Positions 8,746 to 21,175 of a DNA stretch of 64,000 nucleotides are shown here, piece by piece (position 1 is the stretch's first letter; each line of letters begins with the position of its first letter). The stretch is taken from assembly GCA_030533445.1 (NCBI GenBank), contig CM060065.1:51095964-51159963 (forward strand). Reading direction: 5' to 3'. Made by a program: the position numbers and the translations under genes. The notes under the pieces were generated by a model. That model was given only the letters and a program-made list of their open reading frames with translations, did no database searches and was not told the DNA's origin. Origin of the DNA: Cyprinodon diabolis. Taxonomy: Eukaryota; Chordata; Actinopteri; Cyprinodontiformes; Cyprinodontidae.

Positions 8746-11084
8746 ATAGTGGAGAACAGAGTAGAAATAGAATATAAAAGAATAGAATACAATAGAATTC
8801 AAATTTATTGCACACTTTGCATCTATCTATAGAAATGGCACAGAATGTTACAGTTCAGTCACACATCCTGGATATGACTCTTAATGGCTCTTTATGACTT
8901 TTGTTTTATTATTGTTATTAGGCAAGGAATAGGTTTTTGTTTAACACATATTTTAAGAAATATAATCCAGAATATATACTATTAAAAAGTCCTTAATAAA
9001 AAAAAGTTTTTTGAGAGTAATTTTGCTGTTTTCTTAGATTTAAAAAAACATTATTTCCTCTTTCAGTTTTTTTATAATGCATTTTCCTTTTCTTCATCCG
9101 ATTCAGTTTAACTCAGTGCATTTTTTTTTAAATTACATTTAGCAGATCTCATTTTTCTTCACTTGAAGCCCAGTACAAAGGCTTTCTTTTGACGCGCACA
9201 TTGACCAATAAAAATATTGATCCACTCAGATCAACAAAAATCAGCTTCAAGTCTCACTGCAGAGGAAAGCGCGCTCCGGGGAGCGAAGAGAATGTAAAAT
9301 AATGCAATTATAAAAAAAAAAGAGATTCGGAAAAAAAAGAAGAAATGAAATATGAAAAAAAGATTTGTCTTTAAAGAAAAAGAGTTTGAGAAACAGCTAA
9401 ATTTCCCAGAAAACATTTTATTGATTATACATATTATTTCTGAATAGCACTTTTTTCAAATTTCCATTTTATTATTGTGTTATTTCCTTTCAAGTATAAT
9501 GGGGGAAAAAATCCCTTCATAGATCTTGAAGCAATGATTCCACCCTGAGTTTAAACCTCATAAATATCCAAAAAACTTGTAGAGTATTTGTTTCCTGATC
9601 CTGTCAAGGCTAAGACCTTTTTTTTTTGTGTGCCTGGGTGCAAAACTCAGATCTTTCATTGAATTCCCTCCCAGTGGAGTGTCTCTCAGACTGTCACTAT
9701 ATAACACTTGTGTATCAAAATCATTTTATTTCCATTATAAAGCATTAAACTTTTCAAAGAAACTGAACTTGAGGTTTTATAAGACTCTTAAAAATGTGTA
9801 GAAATAAAAGGTGGAAATCTATCATTGTATGAAAATGGAATCAATATAAGATGGGCTGGATTTTTGAGATTGAATTACTGAAAACTATTTTATTTTGAGT
9901 GATGGAGGCCTGAGTAAGTTAAATTATGCAAAAAAATGAAAAACAGATATTTGAAATCCAAATAAAACGATTTGTTCAGCATTTAACCACACAGAAACAG
10001 AACCCGATCTTCAGCAAAAACAGCACAAAGGATAAATACCACATCCATGTCGCAGCTTTTTTCTCCCTCTTACCTCCATAACCAGTTTGTGCCGTCAGCT
10101 GAACGTGTCAGGGATTGATTAATAGTCACCGCCGTGTCTGCGGTATTGTAACAGCAAAACAGAGCAAAAGCCACCTTTGCACTCTAACTGCAGAAGTAGT
10201 TTCACTGTTGCAACCCAATTATTTCACAGTGAGGGAGCCTCAAGTGGTCCTCTGAGACAAAGGTGTTCCAGTAATTCATAGTCTTATGATGACCCACGCT
10301 GTTGTGTTGTCAAAGTTACTATATACATTTCATACCGCTTGTTATATGCCATGCCTATTGCAGTGTTTTAGATCAGCACAGATCAATGTGCTGTTTGTTG
10401 TTTCTTTCTTTTTCTTTTTTCTTTGCTTGCTGCACTATAGCGTTGGCAAAAAAAGGAAAATATATAACTGGATTTCAGCTTCAGAATTTTTTCTATCCTA
10501 CTATGTTTATAACAAACAATGAAATCCCCGGTCCATTTATCATGAGCAGAGGCAGCAGATGTGTTATCCAAAAAAATATTCTTTTTAAGTTGATCTTCTG
10601 AGAGTAACACAAATTCGTCTAGGGTTTTCATTCCATGATTTAGATACATAAGAGTCTACGGTTATTGATAATGATGATTACAGTAAATTGCTAGCTCAAA
10701 TAACCCCAGTATTGTGTATCTGCTTTTCATGCGAAGGGAATTGGAAGATAGACTCTCTAAGGCACAGAAAGCTCCAGGATTGCTCCTTCCTACCTATGTA
10801 ATACTTTAGCATTCACCATTTGATCACCACCTAACAGAGCTGTCATAGATTATTTCAAGGCAGTTGAACTGGAGAGCAATAGGCAAAACAAGTCTGTTGT
10901 TGTCTCCCATTGCCCAGAGGCAGAAATCCAGGAGCAGAAGCAACGAATTGGTATTTAATTATTTTTAAACGGCTTAAGTGTCCAATTCAGCCATTGTTAC
11001 TAAGTAAAGGAATAAAACTGTAAAACAGGAGGAAATGAGGAATAGAAAATTACCCATCATTCATATGTAGGGGCTATCTATGTG
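8746..11084. other. No gene seen, strongly AT-rich
   Basis: This 2.3-kb stretch has A- and T-runs (for example 9310-9365). Reading frames such as 9231-9416 and 10302-10601 are Phe/Ser/Lys-rich by composition and carry no domain. It is presumed intronic. Confidence 0.5.
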
Positions 11085-11245
11085 TATATATGTGTTTATA
11101 TTTTATCTCTTTTTATTCTTATTTTTATCTTTATTATATTGTGTAGTTGGATGTGTGTGTATATATACTGTATAAAACTGTAACTGGAGCATGTAACAAA
11201 AGTAATTTCCCTCTGGGATTATTAAAGTATTTCTGATTCTGATTT
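11085..11245 (+). repeat. LINE 3' tail
   Basis: It ends with GTAATTTCCCTCTGGGATTA followed by TTAAAGTATTTCTGATTCTG, a 3' end common to fish LINE-derived repeats. No coding part is attached. Confidence 0.5.
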
Positions 11246-12129
11246 AAGTATTAAAATGAACTAGTGAGCTAAATTATTATAGTAGATTAAATAAATATAT
11301 AGATTAAAAATCAATTACAATCCTTTAGTGATAACCATAGAAACTATAATGCAAAAATGATTAGGATTTAAACTGTTTAATTTAGAGGGTTTCAGGGTGT
11401 TTTTAGGGTGACCCCAAGAAGTCCCAGCCAGGATTGATCAAGTCCCACCTTGTGTCATAAAGCCACTCGAGAACATAATCAATATTATTTAGTTAATAGC
11501 TTCTCACTATTGGATGCTATACTTTACTCTTCGAAATAGATGCAAGTGCTACTCAGATATTATAGGACTAATCTAAAAAGCATTCCTAAATCTGCTATGC
11601 TATGCAGACACTTTGGCTGCAAGATTTAATCCTCTTTGAATATACAGTTTGAAAAACGTTTTTCTTTATTCATAAGAAACAATAAATAGTGGATTTGTAT
11701 CTTTTTAATCAATGTTGCTAAGTTTTCCTCATTGAGTTAAGGTATTGTTATTACCACAGGCTGGAAAATGGTGGATTGGCTAAATCAACAACACCCTGAT
11801 TAGATAAACATGTTCAAACCTGTTTTGTTTTCTTCTCTACCATTGTTTGATCAAAAAGGCAATATTTTAAAGTTTTCTGAGAAATAATAATAAAGAAGAC
11901 ATCAATGGTGATCATGGCAAACTCTTGATTTTGAGATCACTTTTTTAATCCTAAAAGCTTTTAAATGTGTTGGTCTTGATGTTACACAAAATTCAATGTT
12001 TTTCACTGAGCATTTCAACCTGGAGAGACTTACACAGAGAAAAGCTGCAATTAGAAAATATTATGTTTATTTATACAGGTAAAACAATCAAATTCTTCAA
12101 AAATATTTCTATCTAAGAACAAAACAGCT
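11246..12129. other. No gene seen
   Basis: This is AT-rich, apparently unique sequence without a supported frame or repeat. Confidence 0.5.
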
Positions 12130-12550
12130 GATTGAATGTCTCTCTCTCTGCAACCCCTCGCCATGAGCATGCATGTACAACAATGGAGAGGAAAAACTCC
12201 CTTTTAACAGGAAGAAACCTCCAGCAGAACCAGGCTCAGTGTGAGCGGCCGTCTGCCGAGGCCGACTGGGGTTCAAGGAGACAGAAGCAGGTGAAGACAT
12301 TAACCAGATCAATTCTTTGGCATTCGGGCCCTGGCAGAAGACTTTGATGCTGTGAATCAACATACATTTGGATGAGTAACCTAGAAAAGGATTAGAGTAG
12401 TCTTCGCTTTGGCCCCGAACAGTGGTGATTGAATAAGCCAGAGGATGAGTGGGACTGAGAATGAGGTAGGAGATGGGGTGGAGGTGGATGAAAGTTCGCT
12501 TGCCTGCAGGTGAGTGAAGCTGAGCCAGGGCTAAATGAAGGGTATCTTGC
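12130..12550 (-). repeat. LINE 3' end, (TTGAA)-family, partial
   Basis: In reverse orientation it contains GGAGAGGAAAAACTCCCTTT and AACAGGAAGAAACCTCCAGC plus the upstream block matching 54780-54860 (CCGAGGCCGACTGGGGTTCA). It explains the 147-codon minus-strand frame here, which is LINE untranslated sequence rather than a gene. The (TTGAA) tail itself is missing or replaced. Confidence 0.6.
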
Positions 12551-12856
12551 AAGATGATTTGCTCCGGATAAGGTGCGGCCCCCGAGTTGATCGGCGGAGC
12601 GTAATTAGGGACATCATAGATGGTTCAGGTGAAGCTGATTGAATTTACTCTTAAGCTTCATTTCCTGTTTTCAAAGGCATAACTAAAGTGTACCTAAATT
12701 GTTAATTTTACCCAGTGGGAAATTTTTGTAGCCTTGGGGGATGAATTGCATGCTGGCAGGATCATGAGGGGTTGTGTGGATGGGTTTTGGGACAGCCCAC
12801 GGAGGGAACCCTTTTCAAATTAGTTTCCCCATTTTACATGGGGTTCTAAACATTGA

Positions 12857-13044
12857 TAACCTGACTCCGCCAGATGGATTTGCTCCGCATATCCATCTGG
12901 AAACCTTTGGTTGAAGTATTTCATAGCATATCACGTACTAACAGCCAGGCTACTCTTGCCGAAACCAGTCGGGAGAAGAGCAAAAGAAATATAAGAAATA
13001 GAAATGGCTAATGGCTCAGAAAATGGCTTAAATTCAGCTCTCTG
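12857..13044 (-). mobile_element. RecQ-carrying transposon, partial copy 2 (alternative 3' half)
   Basis: It starts TAACCTGACTCCGCC, then the terminal hairpin, then the segment encoding LLPTGFGKS on the minus strand (about 12955-12985). After GAAGAGCAAAAG it switches to AAATATAAGAAATAGAAATG and ends near CAGCTCTCTG. The same switch occurs in the copy at 24390-24654. No target duplication was found. Confidence 0.65.
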
Positions 13045-15305
13045 TTCAGTTTTTTACTGGTTTGTAAAAGATCTATTTTTAACCTTGCTGCAAATAATGA
13101 AATATTTTCTAAAGCAATAAAATGTTTCCAAAACTGAAAGCACATCAACTAAAGTAGAAATTAAGTATGTTATAAAAAAAGAACCATTTAATCCCGTAAA
13201 TTCATTTCTGATCTGGAAAAACCAAAGCAACTAAACTTTTTTAACCAGCAGATCAATCAGAAGATTAAGAGGCTTCTTTTCTGTAGAAACACACCTAAAT
13301 TGATGTTTAATTAATGATACCTATTTCTCCTATTCTGTGTTTTATGTGCCTATTTCTTTTGTAGATGATTAAAAAACAAATTATTTTGTTTGAATCTTAC
13401 CATGAAATTATGGTTATTTAATAAGATAACATTTCTGTTTTAAAATGATAAAATTGCACATATGGCCTTAGGTTTCGCCGTTATAACAAGAAGGAGCTAA
13501 ACCAAAAACAATTTTTTTTCAATTAGTGCAATTAGTGATGATTATGCAGATTTATGAAACTACAAAGAGACAAAGCTAAAACATAGCTTTTTGTCACTAT
13601 CTGCAGTCTAACTTCAACCCCTATTTAGTTTTACATGATTGTTTAAAAGCCACTGTGTAGGGACCAAAGGGTCACATGGGGCTGGAGAGTTGTTGGAAGC
13701 AGATTCTTTAATCAGGCTATCATGAAAGTCTAAGCCTCTTTGGCTTGATGCAAGCAGAGTTCATTAAAAAGTAGTCCACCAGTTAAAACATGAACTACTC
13801 AGAGTCTAGCCACATAACCTTACTTAAAAAAATCCAATCACTTTGAAACCTGGGTTGAGATGCTACATGTCCTCCTAGGGGGTCTATCTAGTTGATCAAA
13901 TGTACAGCATATTCAGCAGTTTTAGAGAACGAAGGGGCTACAGCTGCATCATCTGTATCCCACAAAGGTGTTCTTTGAGCCAAATTGGAGAATTTGTGTT
14001 TCGTTTTCAGGAGGCTAATTCCCTCCTCAGTGTCATCGTTGTTTGCCAATTGTCAAATGAGTTGAATGAACGACAACAAAGGAGATTGCACCGCCCAATT
14101 TTCAGAGATACAGAGTCTAATCTGCTTTAAAGTTAAATTGCTGCTAGTACAGAGCGAGCAGAGAGCCCTTTACGCCTCCCTAATTATGAAAAGCACCTTA
14201 GCCCTTCTGCAGTGTGTTGGACTATTGCACAATGGCTTAATACATTCGGTTACACTATGGATTTAAGTGTTGAAAGAGGGGTTCAGAAAAAAAGAAAAGT
14301 CTTAAAAAAAAACAGTAGAATCAGTGAAGCGTGAAATAACCCCCCCCCCATCCCCATCCCCAAAAGGGGTAAAATGCTCTTCCCTGCCCCTGATATCAAA
14401 TAATATAAAAGGATTAGGAAAGCCAGTGTTTTGTTGCTATTTCAAATCAGAGCAGATTAGCTTTTCTTTTTCCGCTGATGATCCAAAGAAATTCCAGGGA
14501 CAGTGCTGAGATGGATACGCTGTGGGCAATGCAATGGGCACACCAACTGGTGGAATATTGTCTCTGGCTTTTATTTGAAGCCTGTAGCACCATGGCGATT
14601 ACAATAATAGCAACACAACACTTTCAATATACACTGAGAGGAATGAAAAACTGAATGGGTGTTTAAAAGAAAAATAGCAGTGCAGGAAAGAACAAGGGTA
14701 CTGTATATGTGAGGTCTAAAGAACAACATGAATGCAAACATCTTTCCAATCCGGAATAAAGATTTTATCTCCCTGAAAACAAACCAACAGATTTCCCCAC
14801 TTTCCTTTCCGGGCCTTTGGCTGGGCCTCTAAGATTTCTTTTTTATTCATCAATCTTTATACTTAAATATTCTTTCTGTTATGATTTGTGGACATTAAAA
14901 TCTAAAAAGAAGCGTCATCTTCTTGTCAGACCCTGCAGTTCAGTGAAAGGGTGGAGTCAGAGTAAAAAATATATGCAGGCCCAGGAGAAGGAGTGGGTCA
15001 CTCCAGTGGTTGGAAGTTGGCTGCCATCCGGCTGCTGTTTGACTGGGAAGGGCCATTTCGAATGGCTGCTACTGTAGCTAATGGACAAAAGATTTATAAT
15101 AACATCACATCTTAAAAAAAAAAAAACATCATAAAAAACAAAGTAAAGATATCCGCACTATCAGCACAGTTTGGAAAAACTCCAGTAAATAAATTTTTGT
15201 TGCTCTTTAACGGTATGAAGAGGCTTTGATAAAGTTGTAAGCTGCTGTGTTTCTACTTCCTCATGTAGTGGTTTGTTGTCAGCTTGCAGACACTGTGAGG
15301 GGCAG
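13045..15305. other. No gene seen
   Basis: Mostly apparently unique AT-rich sequence. It includes a short C-run at 14341-14349 and scattered short frames (13900-14130, 14817-15077) without recognisable domains. Presumed intronic; conserved non-coding elements cannot be judged without alignment. Confidence 0.5.
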
Positions 15306-15410
15306 TTCTGTGACCTGGATAAGCAGAAGAAATGGATGGATGGATGGATGGATGGATGGATGGATGGATGGATGGATGGATGGATGGATGGATGGATGGA
15401 TGGATGGATG
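15306..15410 (+). repeat. SINE tail expanded into a (GGAT)n array
   Basis: TGTGACCTGGATAAGCAGAA corresponds to the last unique bases of the SINE (compare CGCTTGCGATAAGCG at 829-843). It is followed from 15332 by about 79 bp of uninterrupted GGAT. The array therefore grew from a SINE tail. The overlapping His-Pro-Ser-Ile and Met-Asp-Gly-Trp frames are repeat translation. Confidence 0.75.
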
Positions 15411-15852
15411 TCTTTGAGCATACATCCTTCGAAGGATCCTTCCTACATGGGTCGGGTCCTTTGAAGGATGTAGGCCCTGAAATGGGACACACCCTGTGAC
15501 ACCTGACCTCCATCTCACATGACTCCATCCTACTATTCCTATTGGTGGAAACTCCTTTCATAACCAGAAGTTAATGTTTATACATATTGAACCTGTCAAA
15601 ATTGACTCTTTACTATTTGACTATATATTTTTTTCTTAAGTAAAATGAATATATTTATTCTGCACCACTTTAGACATTCTGTGGTTGTATATACTTTTTA
15701 TAAATTGTTTTGATGTATAATTTGTAGCTATGACCTTTAAGTGTGTCCCACATGGATCTTGTGAGATTAGATTTAATTCCGGGGCTCCAGATTGAAGGCG
15801 GGTATTAAAAAATGCACTCCACACATTTCAGAAATATACATGTGAGTGTGTA
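15411..15852. other. No gene seen
   Basis: This stretch holds a short imperfect duplication around CCTTCGAAGGATCC / CCTTTGAAGGATG (15424-15470) and otherwise unremarkable AT-rich sequence. Confidence 0.45.
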
Positions 15853-15854
15853 TA

Positions 15855-16149
15855 CACTACAAAAAAAGTCAATCTTAATAAGTATTTTTTTTTCTTAAAA
15901 TAAGTGCATTTTTTCTTGAATTAAGGAGGTAAGTGAGACACTTTGCCAATGGAACAAGAACATTTATATTTAAAATAGGATAAAAAAAGTGATATTGTCT
16001 TATTTCAAGTGCATATTATCTAATTATCTTATTTTAAGAGTAAAAATACTCATTCTATTGGCAAATCATCTTATTTACCTGCTCAAATTAAGGGTAATTA
16101 CACTTAATTTAAGAAATTTTTTACTCATTTTAAGATTGCTTTTGCAGTG
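15855..16149. mobile_element. CACTA-like MITE, copy 1
   Basis: It begins CACTACAAAAAAAG and ends CTTTTGCAGTG, 295 bp, flanked by TA on both sides. It contains the inverted subterminal pair TTTGCCAATGG and ATTGGCAAA. Terminal CACT(A/G) with a 2-bp duplication is the signature of the EnSpm/CACTA superfamily. No transposase is present. Related copies lie at 23040-23331 and 46249-46539. Confidence 0.65.
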
Positions 16150-16151
16150 TA

Positions 16152-18243
16152 TGTGTTTTTAAAGCATGCATTATTTTTTTTACTTTAAAAGTACAATCTA
16201 CTTTGTTATGATTTATAAATTTCCATTAGAATAAAATAAAATAATAATAAAAAGTTGTGAATCTCACATAAAGATGTTAAAAAATGCATGTCTATTAAGT
16301 AATCTTGAATATATACTGCAATTCTAAGAAGCCTCTCTCTGTGTCAGCTTTACATCGGCCCTACCCGACCCCCCACAGGGCGAAACACGTTGGGCATTTA
16401 TGGAAATACAGCCTGCCGTTATGGTTGTTTACCCATGCTAAGTGTAACGCCATTACTCATGTGCTGAAGTTCACAGGATTTAATGCCACAGCAATAATTT
16501 AAACACACATCATTTTCAAAGGATGTCATTACTGTATATAAACCATTTACATCAAATTTACAGCTGCTGTTTGTAGCTTCAAGGGCATGCGGCGACTAAA
16601 GGGGCTTTATAATAAAGACATGGGGTCTAGCCTTATGTTTTGTCAAGCAGCAGAAATAATAGCGCCAACGCTTCCATTTAGTCTGTACACTGGCTCGCTG
16701 ATAGGAAATCAATAGGTATCTTTCCTGAACCGGAGAGGGCGTAAATTGGGAGGGATACAGCTCCGTGTGACACACAACGGCCAAAGAAGGACACTGCAGC
16801 TTATTTCTGTTGCATGTTTTCATTCTGCAGCTCAGCTTCATCTGTTATGGCCTGTTTATTTCCTGCAGTGGTATAGCCAGGATAATCAAATGGGGGGAAG
16901 TCATAAAAACTTTGCTTTGAGCCATCAGGATGGTCTTTTGCAAACACTTACTTTACACTGCAGGGTGGCAGAAAGAGGAAATGATTTGCTAATTAGGCAG
17001 TACAGTAGTCTGCATCTTCTTCTCCAAATTTAGAATTATTTTCAATGTTACCCAATGTTTTTTTTTAATACAAAGACACACAAACAAGGCTAATAGAGTT
17101 TTTTTTTTTTTGGAGCAAACTAAAAGCCTTGCCATTATGATTTCAGAATTAGTGAAGCATACAGTAATGCTTTATAAACTTTTTAGAAGGCTGTCAGCTC
17201 ATCTTATTCTTTTAGATCAGGGAAACAAGATGTTTTTACTTTCATCTTGCATGCTCTGAATTTACTCATACAAGTCAGCAAAGTGCACCACTCCCAGATG
17301 AAGTGCCACCCTTCCTGAATCACTCCAAACAAAGTGTCACTACAGTTCGTTTACTAGCTCTGGAATGCAACCCTCTTTCATAACCTTCTGTCCAGAAAGC
17401 GCAGCAGCACGGTAGCATCACCGCTTCCCTCAGCTTGGGTTGGCTCCCGAGGCGTGAAGGGTAGAAGACAGGAGGGGGGCATTCATATGTATGTAAGCAC
17501 TGAGCCATAGAGAAAGGATATCACTGAGGCATGAGCAGAGCTATGGGCTGCATGAGACGTCAGGCTAACAGTTCCCCGCTGTGAGCCCTACCTGGATAAA
17601 GCAATACTGCTTATGTCTGACTGGCTTTACACTGCAGGGGTCGGAGGAGAGAGAGAGAAACACAGGGGTAAATAAGCACTGGGACAGAGGTGCAGAGTCG
17701 AGTGCACTTGAGCTATGAATTTTGGATTTTTTTCATATAGAAGAATGCAAAATGGATAATATTTAGATTAAACAATTATTAAGCCATTGCTTCATTAATC
17801 TTTTCCCCTTTTATCTTCTCTCCTCTGAAGTTCAACATAATACAGATTAATATCTTTGATTGTGCTATTTTTAACAGATATTAGCGATGAAGAATTTCTT
17901 CTTATCTTACCGTACAGACCAGTCTTCTATTCTTCTTTTTTGGTTTTTAATAATATGTACAGTAAAGTATCTGTATGTTTCTATTTTCATTTTACTTGCT
18001 GCTGGGACATATTATTTTCCCTCTGTGGGACAAAAAAAGCTATTTATATTAAAATGTTTTATCCCTGAGAAGACAGCCAGGATCCTTCCTGTGAAGCACT
18101 TAACAAATAAACTGAACCTGAATTTTACACTAGAACCGCAAAAAGAAAATTATGCTTTTCCATTAGCTATGTTACCATAAGTGAGCTAAAAGGTTCATAT
18201 ATTGGAAAGATTTTCAGTTTCTTTTCCAGATTTAGAAAATAGA
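16152..18243. other. No gene seen
   Basis: A largely unique stretch. The part from about 16300 to 17700 is less AT-rich than its surroundings and looks repeat-free, so it is a candidate for conserved non-coding sequence. Near 18000-18120 a block with TTTTCCCTCTGTGGGAC and AATAAACTGAACCTGAA resembles a degraded LINE 3' end. Confidence 0.4.
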
Positions 18244-19195
18244 TGTCATGATCTGGCCTAATTCCTCCATCTTAATTGCTTATTTCTTTCACCTGCCGTT
18301 TTCCCTCCCAGCCTTAATTATCATTTATTCCTCACACCTGTTTCCTTTGGTATATACTCTGTTCAGCCTAAGCTTTCAGGGCCAGATCATTTCATTTGTT
18401 TTCCTGTTTGTCTGAGGTTTTTTCAGTTTTATTCCACAGTTCAAGTCCTGGATCCTGGCGGCAAGTGGAAAGAGGGTTTTGTGTTTGTCTCGTCTCCTGA
18501 TCGTCCACTGTTCCTCCCCTGCTGAGTCCTCTGGGTTTTTGGCTCTATATGCAGGGAGGTTAGGTTTTTATCCCCGTAAGCCTGGCTCCAAGGAGGAGAC
18601 CAGTTTAAAGGTCCTGCATCAAGTTCTGGTTCCACGTCCTGTCTTGGCTACCCTCTGCCACTTAGCCTGCCCGTCTGCACCTTATCCTGTCTGTTCCGGT
18701 GCGTTTCCGTCCGGTCACACTTCTGGACTCTGTCAGACTCTGAACCTGCCTGGGAGCTTGTGGATTACCTGGAAGCCTGGATCCTGTTATCTGTCTGTTC
18801 CTGCCTGATATGTAATCCTGTCCAGGATCGGCTTCCTTCGGGTCCGCCGGGACTGCAGCCCTCGGGACACTCTGGGTGATGCGCGCCGCATCAGTCCAGC
18901 GGCTGGTTTGTGCCCCATTCCAGGGAGATGGACTGGACCATTAAACCAAGTAAGTGACCAACTCAGATAATCATCTTCTGTCAGATGATGGCGGTCACTT
19001 ACCTGTGTTTCTCCCATGAACGGAGTGTCTGAGATTGGGCGGTGCCCCGCCCCCCACCTGCAGTCGCCGTGAGCCACAGATCCAACAGCTCCACTTTAGT
19101 TTCTGTTTGTTTGTCTTTATTTCAATAAACATTTTAAACTTTTCTACTGACTGTCTCTCCTTGAATACTGGGTCCATCTGTTCTGTTTTATGACA
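18244..19195 (+). mobile_element. Solo LTR 2, same family as solo LTR 1
   Basis: This 952-bp unit begins TGTCATGATCTGGCC and ends TTTTATGACA. Long blocks are shared with 4984-5863, for example GATCGTCCACTGTTC and the GACTGTCTCTCC near the 3' end. The flanks are ATAGA (18239-18243) and CTAGA (19196-19200), a 5-bp duplication with one mismatch. There is no internal coding region. The frames at 18479-18808 and 18787-19077 are read-through of the LTR and not genes. Confidence 0.78.
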
Positions 19196-19200
19196 CTAGA

Positions 19201-21175
19201 TGGAGCATTTTGGTTGCCTATTACCCCCACACTGTTTAACTTCACATTTATGTATAACCTACTAAATGAACAACAAAAAATAGTTATGTCGTAATGTAGT
19301 AATATTAAAATTTTAAAAATGAAGCAAATTCATAGGAATGGCAGCTGTGGTTGTGTGGGAGGTGCCGTGAAGGGAGGGCTATAGTGCAGCAGAGAACATG
19401 TGGGAGGTGACCTGGCCAGCCAAATTAACTTATATGGGATGTAGGCCAGTTTAGTCAGGCTCAATAGTCTCTGGTCTAAAACAAACCTGACTAATCGCAG
19501 CATTGCAGGTTGGCCCATAATGCAACAGCACTTTTTTGTAACCATAACAATCAAGCCTGCAGCTGCAAAGGAGCCATGTTTTATTGATGCCTTATCCCCA
19601 TAGGAGAGCTGTTTATATTGATTAAAATTTTAACTATTGGCTGCTGTAAATATTGAGAACTTGTTCCTGTGAATAGATTTCTTTTTAAATATATGTTTTC
19701 GCATCACATCCCTAGTTATCCAATTAGTTCAAAACTGTATGTGATGACTCCGTTAGTCAAGCCTTAGGAATTGACTCCTCACACCTCTTTCCAGACTAAT
19801 ATGCTGTGCACATGGTGTAAGTTAGTCCTGCTGAACATGTGACCGGGAAAGTATGCTTGTTCAAAAATTTCAGGCTAAGTTCACAGATTTCTCAGCAGTC
19901 CTTAATGCAGTTTAAAAAGCCAGCCAAGGGTTGGAGAGTCTGGTTAGGGGAACAGCACAGTTTGTCTCTGCTTTTTGCAAATGATGTGGTTCTTCTTTCT
20001 CTCTACATCATCTGCTAGGGGTCAAGTATCGTGGTGTCCTGTTCACAGGTCAGGCGAAAATGGAGTAGGATATTGACAGATGGCTGATGCTTTAATGCGG
20101 ACACTGCGTTGGTCTGTTGCGGTAAAGAGGGGCGGAGCCAAAAGAAAAAGCTCTCAGTTTACTGGTTGTCCTATGCTATGGCTATCAAATCTGTTTCAGA
20201 TGCCATCTGGATGCCTCGCTTCAAACAGACGCTTGTCCAATGACTCTTAAAAAATATTTTGCCATGTTTATAAAACTCCTTCAATACAAAATTTTTGGAA
20301 TATTTGTTTTTAGGATACATAAAAGGAAAAAGTACTTAAAATATGTTAGAAAATATAACATAACAATATGAATATAAACTACTTAAAATACGTTATAAAA
20401 TATAGGTTAGTGAATAAGGCTGTAATCTTAGACTAGAGTTTGCTTTAAGTGAAAGGTTTCCATCAAAAACAGTTTAAATCCTCTCAGTGAATGATGGAAT
20501 GGCAGAGCACTCATTTTCTAGACTCAGATGTTATCACCCTATTTCTGAAGGATGGCATTTAAAAGCTTTGTCTAAGTAAATGGCATTAGTTTGGTTCACT
20601 TAAATGAGTTTGCAACATATATATAAAAAAAAACATGTTAGTGAGTGAATAATTTTTGCTTCAATCTTACAGCAGGAGCATAATAAGCAGGATCTGATGA
20701 ATCCAAGAACAAAAAAAATTCATGAGAATAACTACTGAGACACATCCAACCCTCGCTTAGCCACCACTCTCCTCTCTTTCTGCCTTTCTAGGTCAGAAAG
20801 ATGGCATGCCAAACCTTTTTTCTAAAATGGCTGGTCTATGCGGCTGGACCTTCCCCAGACAGCGCCACTGCGGTGACAGGAAAGTGATTATGTATTGATC
20901 ATGATCACATAGACACTGGTGTAGCTCCTTCTCTGGCTGTGGGCTGAGAGGATAATAGCTCAGACGTGAAGACTGACAGCCAATCTCTTCAGGCAGTGCC
21001 GCCAGCTCTATTTTTGGACAGTCCCACCTAGTGATTGAAATGCGTGCACACGGATCAGGGGGGAGTAACGCTTGAAGTAAGAGACGATCAACCGAGTGTG
21101 GCAAAGAGAGCATCACCAGCCACAAAGTGATGCACTGTGCCGTGGTGGTGAGGGCTTAACTGAACCAGAAAAACT
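19201..21175. other. No gene seen
   Basis: This sequence has no recognised repeat or gene. The 110-codon minus-strand frame at 20793-21125 has no recognisable domain and no visible splice context. Confidence 0.45.

Noticed and set aside
12109..12552. 147-codon minus-strand frame
   Set aside because: It overlaps LINE 3' untranslated sequence that recurs at 54780-54900 and 50880-50930. It shows no protein domain.
18479..19077. Frames of 96-109 codons
   Set aside because: They lie wholly inside solo LTR 2. Similar but shifted frames exist in solo LTR 1, as expected from non-coding LTR sequence.
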